Positions 43,193-51,633 of a stretch of DNA of 64,000 nucleotides are shown here, piece by piece. The stretch spans positions 124,001 to 188,000 of the forward strand of contig CAWDWB010000009.1 of the NCBI GenBank assembly GCA_963805925.1. Reading direction: 5' to 3'. Every line of letters begins with the position of its first letter. Positions within the stretch are counted from its first letter, which is position 1. Under the pieces are notes generated by a model. The model did not search any database. It worked only from the letters and a program-made list of their open reading frames with translations, and was not told the origin of the DNA. The translations under genes were made by a program, and so were the position numbers. This stretch comes from CAMPKL01 sp963805925 (GTDB lineage Bacteria; Acidobacteriota; Terriglobia; Bryobacterales; UBA6623).

Positions 43193-45598
43193 TTAGCCTC
43201 GGAGTAACGCCAGGACGGCCTGGGGCGCAGAGTTGGCCTGAGCAAGTGCGGCGACGCCGGCCTGCTGGGCAATACTCGTCCGCGTCAGGTTAGCCGCTTC
43301 GGACGCCAGGTCAGCATCGCGAATGCGGCTCTCTGCGGCCGAGAGGTTAGTGACCTGGGTCGTTGCCAGGCCGATGGCGAACTGCAGCCGATTTTGACCG
43401 CGACCGACGTTGGCCTGCAAGGTACCGAGGATCGAAACCGCAGCAGCTAGCAGCGTGACGGCGTTTTCGGCGTTTTCTCGCGAAGAGATATCCGCAACCG
43501 AGCCGCCTGTCAAGGCACCCGAAGTTTGCAGCAAGCTGTCTCCGCCGCCGGTATCGTTGGCGACCCCGTGATTGTTGGCGAGATCGCCCACGCCGACGCT
43601 AAAGCCTAGCGGCAGGTTGGCGATGAAGCGGATGCCTTCCGTGCCCGTGCCATTACGCTCCTTGACGGCAACAATTTGCTGCAAGGTCGCGTCATTGGAT
43701 GCCTGCAAAGCGTCGTTGATCGCGTTGACCGCTTGATCAACAGTCAAGGCATTGCTGTTATTGAGATTGATATTCACCGACTTGACGGCGCCCGCGTCGT
43801 CTTGGGCTGTGACGACCAGATTCTGAACGTCGTTGCCGTTCGACAGGCTGCTGAAAGAAATCGGATTGGCGTTCGCCGCGCCCGTTGACTGTGCACCTCC
43901 GGACAGGATGGTGGATTCCACCAATCCCGTGCCTTCGCCGAGCGTACCCGGGTCGAGGACGACGCCAGTAGCTCCGGCGTCCGTGAAGTCCGTCAATGGG
44001 TTTGTGTCGTCTTCGTTGGCGGAGATGACAAAGTTGCCGCCGCCGCCGTTGGTGGTCGTCTCAAAGACGATATCGGTGCCGGATACTTGCGCGATCAAGC
44101 CAGCGCCGGACAGCGTGGTGTTGTTCGCAATGGCCGCGTTGATCTCATCGACCGTGTCTTGAATCGTCGCGGCTGAGGCAACAGTGATGCTCAAGGTTTG
44201 GGCCGTCTCTGCGCCTTCGAGCAGGATCTGGAAGTCTGCCGTGGATCCCGCCGCCGGCGCAGTATAGGCTGTGGTGATGGTGTTGTAGGTCGCTTCGGCG
44301 GAATCGCCTAGTTCGGCGGCGCCGAATCCCAACACATTGCTGGCGTCACCCACCACGCGTACCTGGAAGCTTTCGCCTTTGCTGTTGGTGAAGCTAGCTT
44401 GGCCGCCCGTTTCGGTAACGGAGAAACCGGCGTCGGAAAGCGCCGTATTGGCTGCGATGGCCGCTTGCAGGCCGGCGACAACCGTCGCTTGGTCGTCTCC
44501 GATGGTCGCCGTGTACGAAACCGTTTGCGGGCTCAGCAGACCGCCGCCATTCAACACAACCGAGATGACGTCGGCTGCAGCAGCGGTAGTCGCACTGACG
44601 GCGCCGGTACGGGTGACATCGAGGCTAGCGCCGGCGGGGCCGCCGGAGTCGAAGTTGCCAAGCAAGGCGTTCGCCAACTGGTCGCCCGCCTTTACTTGGA
44701 AAGCCGCCGTGCTGGATGTGAAGGCCAGTTGCTTCTTGCCGGTCGTGTCCGTATTGATGACGGCTTGGATTGCGGCTCCCTTGAAGGATTCTCCCGCTGC
44801 GGAAGAGGCGGTGAAACCTTCAATGGCGCTGTTGATGGCTGCAGCCAACGTCGAAGAGTCGACCACGCCGCTCAGGTTGACCGCCAACGTCGCGGAACCA
44901 TCGTCCGAGAAACCGGGCCCGCTGAATTTGAACTCAGTGAAGCCAGCGGTGCCGAGGGAAGTCGTGTTGGTCGCGTCAGCAAGAATGTTCTCGACGCTGG
45001 TCGTGGAACTATTGCCGATATCGGTCGTTCCCTCCGTGCCGCCCAGTGCTCGTACGCCTTCTAGGCCGAGGCGGCCGCCGCTAACCGCCGAGTTCGATAA
45101 ATCGATGGAAACGGCGCCGTTGGATGTTTCCGAGATGCCGTTGTTGGCGCGGCCGCCGCCGATGAAGACCTGTAGGGCGGCGTTGAACTGTCCGCCGGGA
45201 TCGAGACCGATGGACTGCGCTTGCCGGTTGATTTCTTCGATGACCGACTGAAACTCGGAATTCAGGGCGTTGCGGTCGCCGGTAAATGTGCCGGAGGCCG
45301 ATTGCGTCGCCAGAGTTCGCCCGCGATCGAGCAGCAGCGAAACGTTGTTCAAACCGCCGTCAATCGTTTGCAGCGTCGACAGACCATCAGCGGCGTTTCG
45401 TACGCCCTGCTGCAAGACGGCAATATCGGAGCGGAACCGGTTGGCGACAGCCAAACCAGCAGCGTCGTCCGCAGAGGAGTTGATACGCAGACCGGAGGTC
45501 AGGCGTTGAATCGTACGCTGCTGAGCGAAGTTGGTCTTGCCTAAGTTTTCCTGAGCGATCAGTGAGTTGATGTTCGTGACAATTGAAAATCCAGCCAT
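43193..45598 (-). CDS. fliC: Flagellin with a very large central domain
   Basis: 801 residues, far longer than typical flagellins (about 270-500). The conserved N-terminal D0/D1 ('TNINSLIAQENLGKTN', 'RLTSGLRINSSADDAAG', residues 1-170) and the C-terminal D1/D0 (last 90 residues, ending 'APQAVLALLRG') flank about 540 residues of Thr/Ala/Gly-rich beta domains. At least four related modules are recognisable by 'AAINSAIEGFTASSA', 'AGLQAAIAANTALSD', 'DEINAAIANNTTLSG' and 'NAINDALQASNDATL', each followed by a strand-rich half. There are no cysteines. It is the only flagellar gene in the window. The ribosome site AAGGAAGGAAG is strong. Confidence 0.93.
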   Translation of the reverse strand: MAGFSIVTNINSLIAQENLGKTNFAQQRTIQRLTSGLRINSSADDAAGLAVANRFRSDIAVLQQGVRNAADGLSTLQTIDGGLNNVSLLLDRGRTLATQSASGTFTGDRNALNSEFQSVIEEINRQAQSIGLDPGGQFNAALQVFIGGGRANNGISETSNGAVSIDLSNSAVSGGRLGLEGVRALGGTEGTTDIGNSSTTSVENILADATNTTSLGTAGFTEFKFSGPGFSDDGSATLAVNLSGVVDSSTLAAAINSAIEGFTASSAAGESFKGAAIQAVINTDTTGKKQLAFTSSTAAFQVKAGDQLANALLGNFDSGGPAGASLDVTRTGAVSATTAAAADVISVVLNGGGLLSPQTVSYTATIGDDQATVVAGLQAAIAANTALSDAGFSVTETGGQASFTNSKGESFQVRVVGDASNVLGFGAAELGDSAEATYNTITTAYTAPAAGSTADFQILLEGAETAQTLSITVASAATIQDTVDEINAAIANNTTLSGAGLIAQVSGTDIVFETTTNGGGGNFVISANEDDTNPLTDFTDAGATGVVLDPGTLGEGTGLVESTILSGGAQSTGAANANPISFSSLSNGNDVQNLVVTAQDDAGAVKSVNINLNNSNALTVDQAVNAINDALQASNDATLQQIVAVKERNGTGTEGIRFIANLPLGFSVGVGDLANNHGVANDTGGGDSLLQTSGALTGGSVADISSRENAENAVTLLAAAVSILGTLQANVGRGQNRLQFAIGLATTQVTNLSAAESRIRDADLASEAANLTRTSIAQQAGVAALAQANSAPQAVLALLRG

Positions 45599-45628
45599 GT
45601 CTTCCTTCCTTGGTTGAGGTGATGAATG

Positions 45629-45648
45629 CGCGGGAATCCATTCCCGCG
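45629..45648 (-). other. Hairpin in flagellin 5' leader
   Basis: CGCGGGAAT and ATTCCCGCG form a perfect 9-base inverted repeat with a 2-base centre, 30 bases upstream of the flagellin start. It lies at the expected 5' end of the transcript from the candidate sigma-28 promoter. It could stabilise the mRNA or be a dimeric operator. Confidence 0.45.
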
Positions 45649-45657
45649 TTCACGCTC

Positions 45658-45683
45658 ATATCGGAAGTAAAGCTGAAGCTTTG
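45658..45683 (-). promoter_or_regulatory. Candidate sigma-28 (FliA) promoter of flagellin
   Basis: On the minus strand CAAAGCTT (45683-45676), 10 bases, then TCCGATAT (45665-45658). This resembles the sigma-28 consensus TAAAGTTT-N11-GCCGATAA with 12 of 16 positions matching and a spacer one base short. It lies in the 89-base gap between the CoA-transferase-like gene and flagellin, giving the latter its own start. Confidence 0.45.
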
Positions 45684-45687
45684 AGGC

Positions 45688-47076
45688 TTATTTGAGGACG
45701 CCGGCGATCTTGGCCTTAATGAGGGCGTCGATGTCCTTCTTGGAAACGCCGGCGGATTCGAGCGCCGCGGCAGTGTGTTCGCCCAGCGCGGGAATGTCCC
45801 CGCCCAGTGCGCCGGGCGTCTCGGACAGCTTAGGAAAGACGCCGAGTTGGGCGAAGGGACCTTCGGGACCTTTGAGAGAGACGATGGTTTGCCGCTCGAT
45901 CAGATGCTCGTCGTGGGCCGCCCCGGCGACGCCGCGAAGTGGGGTCACGCAAACGTCCTGACCGGCGAATATCTCCATCCACTCGCGGACTTCTTTGCGC
46001 TGAAAGATGCGGGTCAGCTCGGCGATCAGTACTTGTTGGCGGTCTTCGTCGGCGTACTGATCTGCTATTAAGTCTTCTCTTTTTAGCAACTTACAGAGAA
46101 GCTCCCAGGAGCTCGGAGCGACGGCTCCGACGGCGACCCAGTGGCTGCCGCGGGCAGGATAGAGCTGGTAACAGGCGTATTGGCCGTAGAAGCGGCCCTT
46201 GCCGTAGCGGGGTTTGAGCTTAGAAGCCGAGTATTGAGCCAGGTTCAGCGCGAGGACGCCCATCAAGCCGTCCACGATGGCGGCGTCAACGAGTTGCCCT
46301 TTACTGCTGGCATTGCGGGCCTGCAGAGCCAGCAGCGTTCCGATGACGGCAGGGAAAGCGCCCGCCGCGATCGGTCCGAGCAATACCCCCGGCAACGAGG
46401 GAAGTCCCGACGCCCCTCCAAACAGTTCCAACGCGCCGGCAAATGCCAGGTGGTTGATCTCCGTACCGGCGGCCTGAGCCAGCGGACCGCTCTGGCCATA
46501 TCCGGATATAGCCACGTAGATCAGTTGGGCGGCGATCTTGCTCAGCGCCCTGTAGCCGATTCCCGCCCGGTCGAGGACGCCGTAGCCGGCGCCGTCAATA
46601 ACGATATCGGCCTTGCGCGCGATGGCCAGGTAGGCGTCCCGACCCTTTTTGGACTCGGCGTCCAAGGCGACGCTTTGTTTGCCCCGATTCAACATGAGGA
46701 AGTCGGCGCCGACTCCGCCGACCAACGGTTCGGCTGTGCGCTCTGCATCACCGGAAGACGGCGGCTCGATCTTGATCACCCGAGCGCCGAAGACAGCCAA
46801 GATGGCGCCGGCCGCGGCGGCTTCAATACCGCCTCCAATTTCCACGACGATCAACCCGTCGAGCGGTCGAGCGGAAGACGCCGCACGCTTGCGGGCAACC
46901 TTCTTCACCTCAGGGGCCGCAGCCTTGGCCGCCTTCCTGACTGGAGCCGCTTTCTTGGGAGCGGCCTTCTTTGGCTGTGATGCGCTCCGAGCGGGCTTCG
47001 CGGCCGCTTTCTTTGCGGAGGTTTTGGAGGCCTTACGCGAGGCGCCAGCTTTGGCGGTTGCCGCTTTTTTCGCCAT
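45688..47076 (-). CDS. CoA-transferase family III-like protein with histone-H1-like tail, catalytic Asp lost
   Basis: 462 residues. Residues 1-70 are a disordered, very basic Ala/Lys/Pro/Arg tail (17 Lys and 6 Arg), like bacterial histone-H1-type tails. Residues 71-462 follow the CaiB/BaiF fold ('GLIVVEIGGG', 'GARVIKIEPPSSGD', 'LNRGKQSVALD', 'ISGYGQSGP', 'GQLVDAAIVDGLMGV'). The active-site positions differ from the family: where racemases and transferases have GHDINY and a catalytic Asp in A/GD-x-x-GG, this protein has GTEINH (204-209) and GPIAAG (234-239). It is probably not a working transferase. Flagellin lies downstream; no clear operon partner is upstream. Confidence 0.8.
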   Translation of the reverse strand: MAKKAATAKAGASRKASKTSAKKAAAKPARSASQPKKAAPKKAAPVRKAAKAAAPEVKKVARKRAASSARPLDGLIVVEIGGGIEAAAAGAILAVFGARVIKIEPPSSGDAERTAEPLVGGVGADFLMLNRGKQSVALDAESKKGRDAYLAIARKADIVIDGAGYGVLDRAGIGYRALSKIAAQLIYVAISGYGQSGPLAQAAGTEINHLAFAGALELFGGASGLPSLPGVLLGPIAAGAFPAVIGTLLALQARNASSKGQLVDAAIVDGLMGVLALNLAQYSASKLKPRYGKGRFYGQYACYQLYPARGSHWVAVGAVAPSSWELLCKLLKREDLIADQYADEDRQQVLIAELTRIFQRKEVREWMEIFAGQDVCVTPLRGVAGAAHDEHLIERQTIVSLKGPEGPFAQLGVFPKLSETPGALGGDIPALGEHTAAALESAGVSKKDIDALIKAKIAGVLK

Positions 47077-47368
47077 TTGCTCCTATTGCCAGCTCTAGAA
47101 CTGCGCGCGAAGTGCGATCTGAGATGCGAATCGCACACAGGTTAACGGATTCTCGTCTCCGCTGGACAACAAATCTTTGCAAACTGGCCCAGCAACCAGA
47201 CACGCGGCGGTAGTCACTCCGGCGCACATGGAAGAATAGGGAGCGGCGAGATCGGCGGAAACATAATTCGCTCCCCGCTCGTCCCAATAGTGTCGGCTAT
47301 CCGGCGTGAAGCGCCCCGGTTTGAGTAATATAAGGAAACTGGATTAGCGTCCAGTGGAGGAACACGAT

Positions 47369-47692
47369 TTGAAGCTATCTGCAAGACTCTTTATCGGCGC
47401 GGCGGCGCTCGCACTGGTAGTACCTTTCGCGGCGATGGCCGACGACGTTTCCGATGGAGCGACCGCGTTCGGGTCGAAGTGCGCCGTTTGCCACAACGCC
47501 GACAGCGCCGACCGCAAGGTTGGTCCGGGCCTGGCTGGCATCAAGAACGGCAAACTGCCCAGCGGCAAGGAAGCCACCACCGAGAACATCATGGCGGTCA
47601 TCAACCAAGGCGGCAACGGTATGCCTGCCTATGAAAGCATCTTGACCGCGGAAGAGAAGACCGCGCTCGTCGCTTATCTGAAGACGCTTTAA
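47369..47692 (+). CDS. Small class I c-type cytochrome
   Basis: 107 residues from a TTG at 47369, chosen because GGAGG ends 8 bases before it; a GTG at 47354 would overlap that ribosome site. A Sec signal runs to about residue 25. One haem motif is present (CAVCH) and a likely axial Met in 'GNGMPAYE'. A periplasmic mono-haem electron carrier. The ccm operon that matures such proteins begins 1.4 kb downstream. The 292-base interval before it (47077-47368) has no gene. Confidence 0.88.
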   Translation: MKLSARLFIGAAALALVVPFAAMADDVSDGATAFGSKCAVCHNADSADRKVGPGLAGIKNGKLPSGKEATTENIMAVINQGGNGMPAYESILTAEEKTALVAYLKTL

Positions 47693-47717
47693 CCCGTCTG
47701 TGGATTCACGAACTTGA

Positions 47718-47746
47718 AACGAGGGCGCTGATCCAGCGCCCTCGTT
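47718..47746 (+). terminator. Terminator between cytochrome c and NUDIX genes
   Basis: AACGAGGGCGCTG and its mirror CAGCGCCCTCGTT form a 12-13 base stem with a tiny loop, 25 bases after the cytochrome stop. The tail TTCTACTT is only moderately T-rich. Confidence 0.65.
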
Positions 47747-47766
47747 CTACTTGAAGGAGGGACGCC

Positions 47767-48297
47767 GTGCCGGGCTACGAACTCAAGACTTCCAAGCCGG
47801 TCATGGAGACAAAGATCTTCCGGGTGACCCACGACCGCGCCGAACATCCTTCCGGCGCCGTGTTGGACCGGCAGATCGTCCACAACCTGCCGGCAGCCGT
47901 GATGCTGGCGCGGGATTCGAAACGTAGAGTGCTGTTCGTCCGGCAGTACCGGCTGCCGGTACGCCAGGAACTGTTGGAACTGCCGGCAGGGCGCTGCGAC
48001 GGGAACGAAACGCTGCTGGAGACGGCCCAACGCGAATTGGCCGAAGAGACCGGCTACCGGGCCGCACAATGGACGCCGTTAACCGACTTCTACTCCGCAC
48101 CCGGATTCTCGACCGAGCGCATGTACGCCTTCCTCGCCGAAGAGTTGACCCCGGGGGTCGCCGCGCCTGAGCCCTACGAAATCATCGAGCAGCATTGGCT
48201 CGCCTGGGATGACGCACTTAAGGCAGCCCGCGAGGGCGACATCCGTGACGCGAAGACGATCGCGACGTTGCTCTATTGTGAAGCGTTCGGCCTATAG
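47767..48297 (+). CDS. NUDIX hydrolase, ADP-ribose pyrophosphatase-like
   Basis: 176 residues from a GTG with GGAGGG upstream. The NUDIX box is complete: 'GRCDGNETLLETAQRELAEETGY' fits G-x5-E-x7-RE-x2-EE-x-G (quoted in parts: GRCDGNE, then RELAEETGY). The upstream 'FVRQYRLPVRQELLELPAG' and downstream 'FYSAPGFSTERMYAFLAE' match ADP-ribose/nucleoside-diphosphate-sugar pyrophosphatases. It hydrolyses a nucleoside diphosphate linked to a moiety X; ADP-ribose is the most likely substrate. Confidence 0.9.
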   Translation: MPGYELKTSKPVMETKIFRVTHDRAEHPSGAVLDRQIVHNLPAAVMLARDSKRRVLFVRQYRLPVRQELLELPAGRCDGNETLLETAQRELAEETGYRAAQWTPLTDFYSAPGFSTERMYAFLAEELTPGVAAPEPYEIIEQHWLAWDDALKAAREGDIRDAKTIATLLYCEAFGL

Positions 48298-48308
48298 AGT
48301 GCCGAGTG

Positions 48309-48416
48309 CTAAGTGATCATGTAGTAGCCTGCGCCCAGCAAGGCTACAAAAGCTGCCAAACCGCCTACAATAACCCAGGGCATTCCGCCCTTTCTTTCTT
48401 CTACCGCGTCGAACAT
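48309..48416 (-). CDS. 35-residue single-helix membrane peptide
   Basis: Very short reading frame starting at ATG 48416 with a good ribosome site (GGAGG, 6 bases upstream). It encodes an acidic/basic head ('MFDAVEERKGG') and one transmembrane helix ('WVIVGGLAAFVALLGAGYY'). The match of strong Shine-Dalgarno, sensible topology and stop makes it a likely real small protein. It faces the NUDIX gene (stops 12 bases apart). Function unknown; a membrane-complex subunit is one possibility. Confidence 0.55.
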   Translation of the reverse strand: MFDAVEERKGGMPWVIVGGLAAFVALLGAGYYMIT

Positions 48417-48602
48417 CTCGCACCTCCGAGGGTTGCAGGTTGATGTGATGCCGAGCTGATCGCGGCCCGGCCGTTGCGAATAAGCTGTAGGTATGAGTAC
48501 GTCGGTTGGCCTGACAGTATCACTGCGCTACGCCGTTTTCAAGGAGAATCATCAAGGAGCTATGCTGGGCCCATGCGGGCAGAGCCCTCCAGAGGAAATC
48601 GA

Positions 48603-49040
48603 GTGTCCGAAGCCGTTATCGAATTGATTCCAGATGGAATACGCACAGCCGAGTGCTTTGCGGTGATGCGTCAGCTGAGGTCTCATCTCAGCGAGGCGGA
48701 CTTTGTGGAGCGGGTTGCGCTCCAAAGGCGCCAGGGATATCAGTTGCTGGCGGCCGTGGTCGATGGCCAGCCGGCGGCGGTAGCCGGTTTTCGAGTCGGC
48801 GACAACCTCGCTTGGGGCCGATTCGTCTATGTGGACGACTTGGTCACGGATGAGGCGCATCGTTCGCAAGGATACGGCGGCCTGCTGCTCGATTGGCTGG
48901 TCGACTACTGCCGAGACAACGGCCTGGCGGAGTTGCACCTCGACTCGGGAGTGCAACGGTTTGAGGCGCACCGCTTCTATCTGCAGAAGAGAATGGAGAT
49001 TTCCTGTCACCATTTCGGCCTCAAAATCGTCCATTCTTAA
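48603..49040 (+). CDS. GNAT family acetyltransferase
   Basis: 145 residues from the GTG at 48603, chosen because AGAGG lies 7 bases upstream and family similarity starts there; ATG 48573 is the alternative. The acetyl-CoA-binding motif A is present ('VDDLVTDEAHRSQGYGGLLL', with the QGYGG P-loop). The C-terminal 'FEAHRFYLQKRMEI' is typical of GNATs. The substrate is unknown. It lies 73 bases before ccmE on the same strand. Confidence 0.85.
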   Translation: MSEAVIELIPDGIRTAECFAVMRQLRSHLSEADFVERVALQRRQGYQLLAAVVDGQPAAVAGFRVGDNLAWGRFVYVDDLVTDEAHRSQGYGGLLLDWLVDYCRDNGLAELHLDSGVQRFEAHRFYLQKRMEISCHHFGLKIVHS

Positions 49041-49113
49041 GGGCACTGCGAGTTTGGCCCCTGGCGGGGCGAGCCGCTATACTGAGACCGCCCCCTGGGC
49101 CTGCGAGGAATTT

Positions 49114-49569
49114 ATGAACTCCATGTTGAAATTTGGGCTGATTACCGTGGTCGTCGTTGGGTCGTTGGCCTGGCTGGCGATGGACGGCATCTCAGAAAGC
49201 ATGACGTATTACGTCACCCTGGAAGAGTTGGCCAACCTGGAAGACGCCGCCAGCAAACCGATCCGCGTGGGCGGCGACGTGGAACCGAGTTCGATCGTTC
49301 GCCGGGCTAATCAGGTTGAATTTACGATCCTACAGAAAGAAGAAGGATCGGAAGAGGTTCGCCGACTCAACGTGGTTTACACGGGAACCGACCCTCTGCC
49401 GGACACGTTCCGTGACAACGCGCAAGCCCTGTGCGACGGAAAGCTTCGCACGGACGGCGTATTTGAGGCTCGTAAGATTCAGGCTAAGTGCGCGTCCAAG
49501 TATGAGTCCACGCCGGGCAAAGGGGCGCAACCGATTTATGACACCGCCTCGGCCGAACCCTCGTCCTAG
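49114..49569 (+). CDS. ccmE: Cytochrome c maturation haem chaperone CcmE, Cys-type
   Basis: 151 residues; start ATG 49114 gives an N-terminal membrane anchor (residues 6-23). CcmE holds haem covalently in the periplasm and passes it to CcmF/H. The OB-fold is recognisable ('KPIRVGGDVEPSS', 'VVYTGTDPLPDTFRDN', 'GVFEARKIQAKCASKY'). The usual haem-binding His of HxxxY is replaced by Cys126 with Tyr130 (CxxxY), the variant known from archaea and Desulfovibrio. First gene of the ccm operon. Confidence 0.88.
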   Translation: MNSMLKFGLITVVVVGSLAWLAMDGISESMTYYVTLEELANLEDAASKPIRVGGDVEPSSIVRRANQVEFTILQKEEGSEEVRRLNVVYTGTDPLPDTFRDNAQALCDGKLRTDGVFEARKIQAKCASKYESTPGKGAQPIYDTASAEPSS

Positions 49570-49590
49570 GCCAACCGACCAGAGAGTCGA

Positions 49591-51633
49591 ATGGAAAACA
49601 TTGGTTACCTTGCCCTCGTCCTCGGCTTTTGCGTTGCCGTCTACTCAATCCTTGCAGGCATCGTCGGGCGACTGAGGAACAACTCCTTTCTTGAATTGAG
49701 CGCCCAACGGGGCGTGATGACGGTTTGGGCGCTGACGACGGTTGCCGCTGGCTTGCTGTTGACAGCCGTACTGACGAACGACTTCCGTCTGAATTACGTC
49801 GCCTCCTACTCCAGTCTCACCCAGCCGTTGGTTTATAAGTTTACGGCCTGGTGGGGCGGGCAAGAAGGTTCCCTGCTCTTCTGGACCTGGATCGCGGCGA
49901 CCTATTCCTTCGTCGCCGTTTATACCGCGCGCAAGAAGCACGCGGACATGATCAGCTACGTGGTCGCGATCACGATGACTGTCGTAGGCTTCTTCCTGGG
50001 CATCGTGGCGTTTATCGCCAACCCGTTCCGTGTGCTCATGTCGGGACCGCAAATCGCGACGATCCCAGACGGCAACGGCTTGAACCCGCTGCTGCAGCAT
50101 CCGCTGATGGCCATCCACCCGCCGATGCTGTACCTGGGCTATGTGGGCTTCATGGTGCCGTTCGCTTTCGCGATCGCCTCGGTAATCACCAAGCAGCCGG
50201 GCGACGGCTGGATTCGTACGACGCGTATCTGGTCGATGGTCACCTGGATGTTCCAGGGCATCGGCATTCTGTTGGGCATGCGTTGGGCTTATGCGGTCCT
50301 GGGCTGGGGCGGCTACTGGATGTGGGATCCGGTCGAGAACGCTTCCCTGCTGCCATGGATCGCCGGTACTGCCTTCTTGCACTCCGTAATGATGCAAGAG
50401 AAGAAAGGCATGATGAAGATCTGGAACATCGTGCTGGTTTCGGCCACGTTCTTCCTGTGCATCTTCGGGACGATGTTGACCCGCAGCGGCTTGGTCAGTT
50501 CCGTCCACGCTTTCGCGCAGTCGAGCATCGGCGACTACTTTGTCTGGTTCCTGACGTTGGGCATCGCGGCGACGATCTACTTGATCCTGACCCGTTTGGA
50601 CTATCTCAAGAGCGAATCGCAGTTGGACTCCGTGCTGTCGCGCGAGTCCAGCTTCTTGTTCAATAACGTGATTCTGCTGGCCAGTTGCTTTGCGATCTTG
50701 TGGGGCACGCTGTTCCCCGTGCTCAGCGAAGCAGTAAGCGGCTCGAAGATCTCCGTCGGACCGACATTTTTCAACAAAGTCAACATCCCGATCGGACTGC
50801 TGCTGCTGGCTTTGACCGGCCTAGGGCCGCTGTTCTCCTGGCGCAAGACTTCCGCCGCCAGCCTGAAGAAGAACTTCTTGGGACCGTCCGTGTTCGGACT
50901 TGTCGTCGGCGCGGCCTTGTTCGCATTCGGCATTCACGACCTTTATGCGCTGATGACGTTTGTCCTGTCGGCATTCGTGACCGGCACGGTCGCCATGGAG
51001 TTCTATCGCGGCGCGAAGGTCATCGCCAAGAAGCAGAGCATGGCTTTTGTCTCGGCGATCTTTGAATTGACCCACCGCAACACCCGGCGCTACGGCGGAT
51101 ACCTGGTCCACATGGGCATCGTCTTCCTCTTTATCGGATTCGCCGGCATGGCGTTTGTCGAAGAAGGTCAGATTGAGATGCGGGTCGGAGAGACCATGCG
51201 CATCGGCCGGTACGAGTTAGTTTTCAAGGATCTGCTCGATCAGGAAGGCCCGAACTACGCCACCTCCGTTGCGGTCTTTGACTTGGTGCGAGACGGCAAG
51301 GTACTGCAAGAAATGCGGCCGGAGCAACGGCTATTCCTGACCGGCCAGCAGACGCAAGCGAACGGCATCCCCTCGATCAGGACCCGCTTGAATGAAGACG
51401 TCTACGTGGTGCTGGCCGGATTCGACCGAGATTCTAAGAACCCAATCATCAAGGCGTACGTCAATCCATTAGTGATGTGGGTCTGGATCGGCGGCCTCGT
51501 TACGATTTTCGGGACGTTGATCGCGCTTTGGCCGAGCAAGATCCGGCGCATACCGCCCAGAACGAAGGTCGTCGGCTCGGTCAGCAAGACCAAGACGATC
51601 AAGGAAGCTCATGCAACGGCGACAAATACTTAG
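49591..51633 (+). CDS. ccmF: Cytochrome c haem lyase subunit CcmF
   Basis: 680 residues with about 13-15 transmembrane helices. CcmF ligates haem from CcmE onto apocytochrome CxxCH motifs. The Trp-rich WWD motif is present ('GWGGYWMWDPVENASLLPW', around residue 242-258), as are periplasmic His residues ('HPPMLYLGYVGF' and 'HMGIVFLFIGFAGMAF'). The C-terminal periplasmic domain and last helix are complete. It overlaps the ccmH-like gene by 23 bases, indicating coupled translation. Confidence 0.95.
   Translation: MENIGYLALVLGFCVAVYSILAGIVGRLRNNSFLELSAQRGVMTVWALTTVAAGLLLTAVLTNDFRLNYVASYSSLTQPLVYKFTAWWGGQEGSLLFWTWIAATYSFVAVYTARKKHADMISYVVAITMTVVGFFLGIVAFIANPFRVLMSGPQIATIPDGNGLNPLLQHPLMAIHPPMLYLGYVGFMVPFAFAIASVITKQPGDGWIRTTRIWSMVTWMFQGIGILLGMRWAYAVLGWGGYWMWDPVENASLLPWIAGTAFLHSVMMQEKKGMMKIWNIVLVSATFFLCIFGTMLTRSGLVSSVHAFAQSSIGDYFVWFLTLGIAATIYLILTRLDYLKSESQLDSVLSRESSFLFNNVILLASCFAILWGTLFPVLSEAVSGSKISVGPTFFNKVNIPIGLLLLALTGLGPLFSWRKTSAASLKKNFLGPSVFGLVVGAALFAFGIHDLYALMTFVLSAFVTGTVAMEFYRGAKVIAKKQSMAFVSAIFELTHRNTRRYGGYLVHMGIVFLFIGFAGMAFVEEGQIEMRVGETMRIGRYELVFKDLLDQEGPNYATSVAVFDLVRDGKVLQEMRPEQRLFLTGQQTQANGIPSIRTRLNEDVYVVLAGFDRDSKNPIIKAYVNPLVMWVWIGGLVTIFGTLIALWPSKIRRIPPRTKVVGSVSKTKTIKEAHATATNT

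Noticed and set aside
44337..45251. 304-codon open frame antisense to flagellin
   Set aside because: The translation is Ala/Pro/Ser-rich, the mirror of the Thr/Ala/Gly flagellin core, with no start signal.
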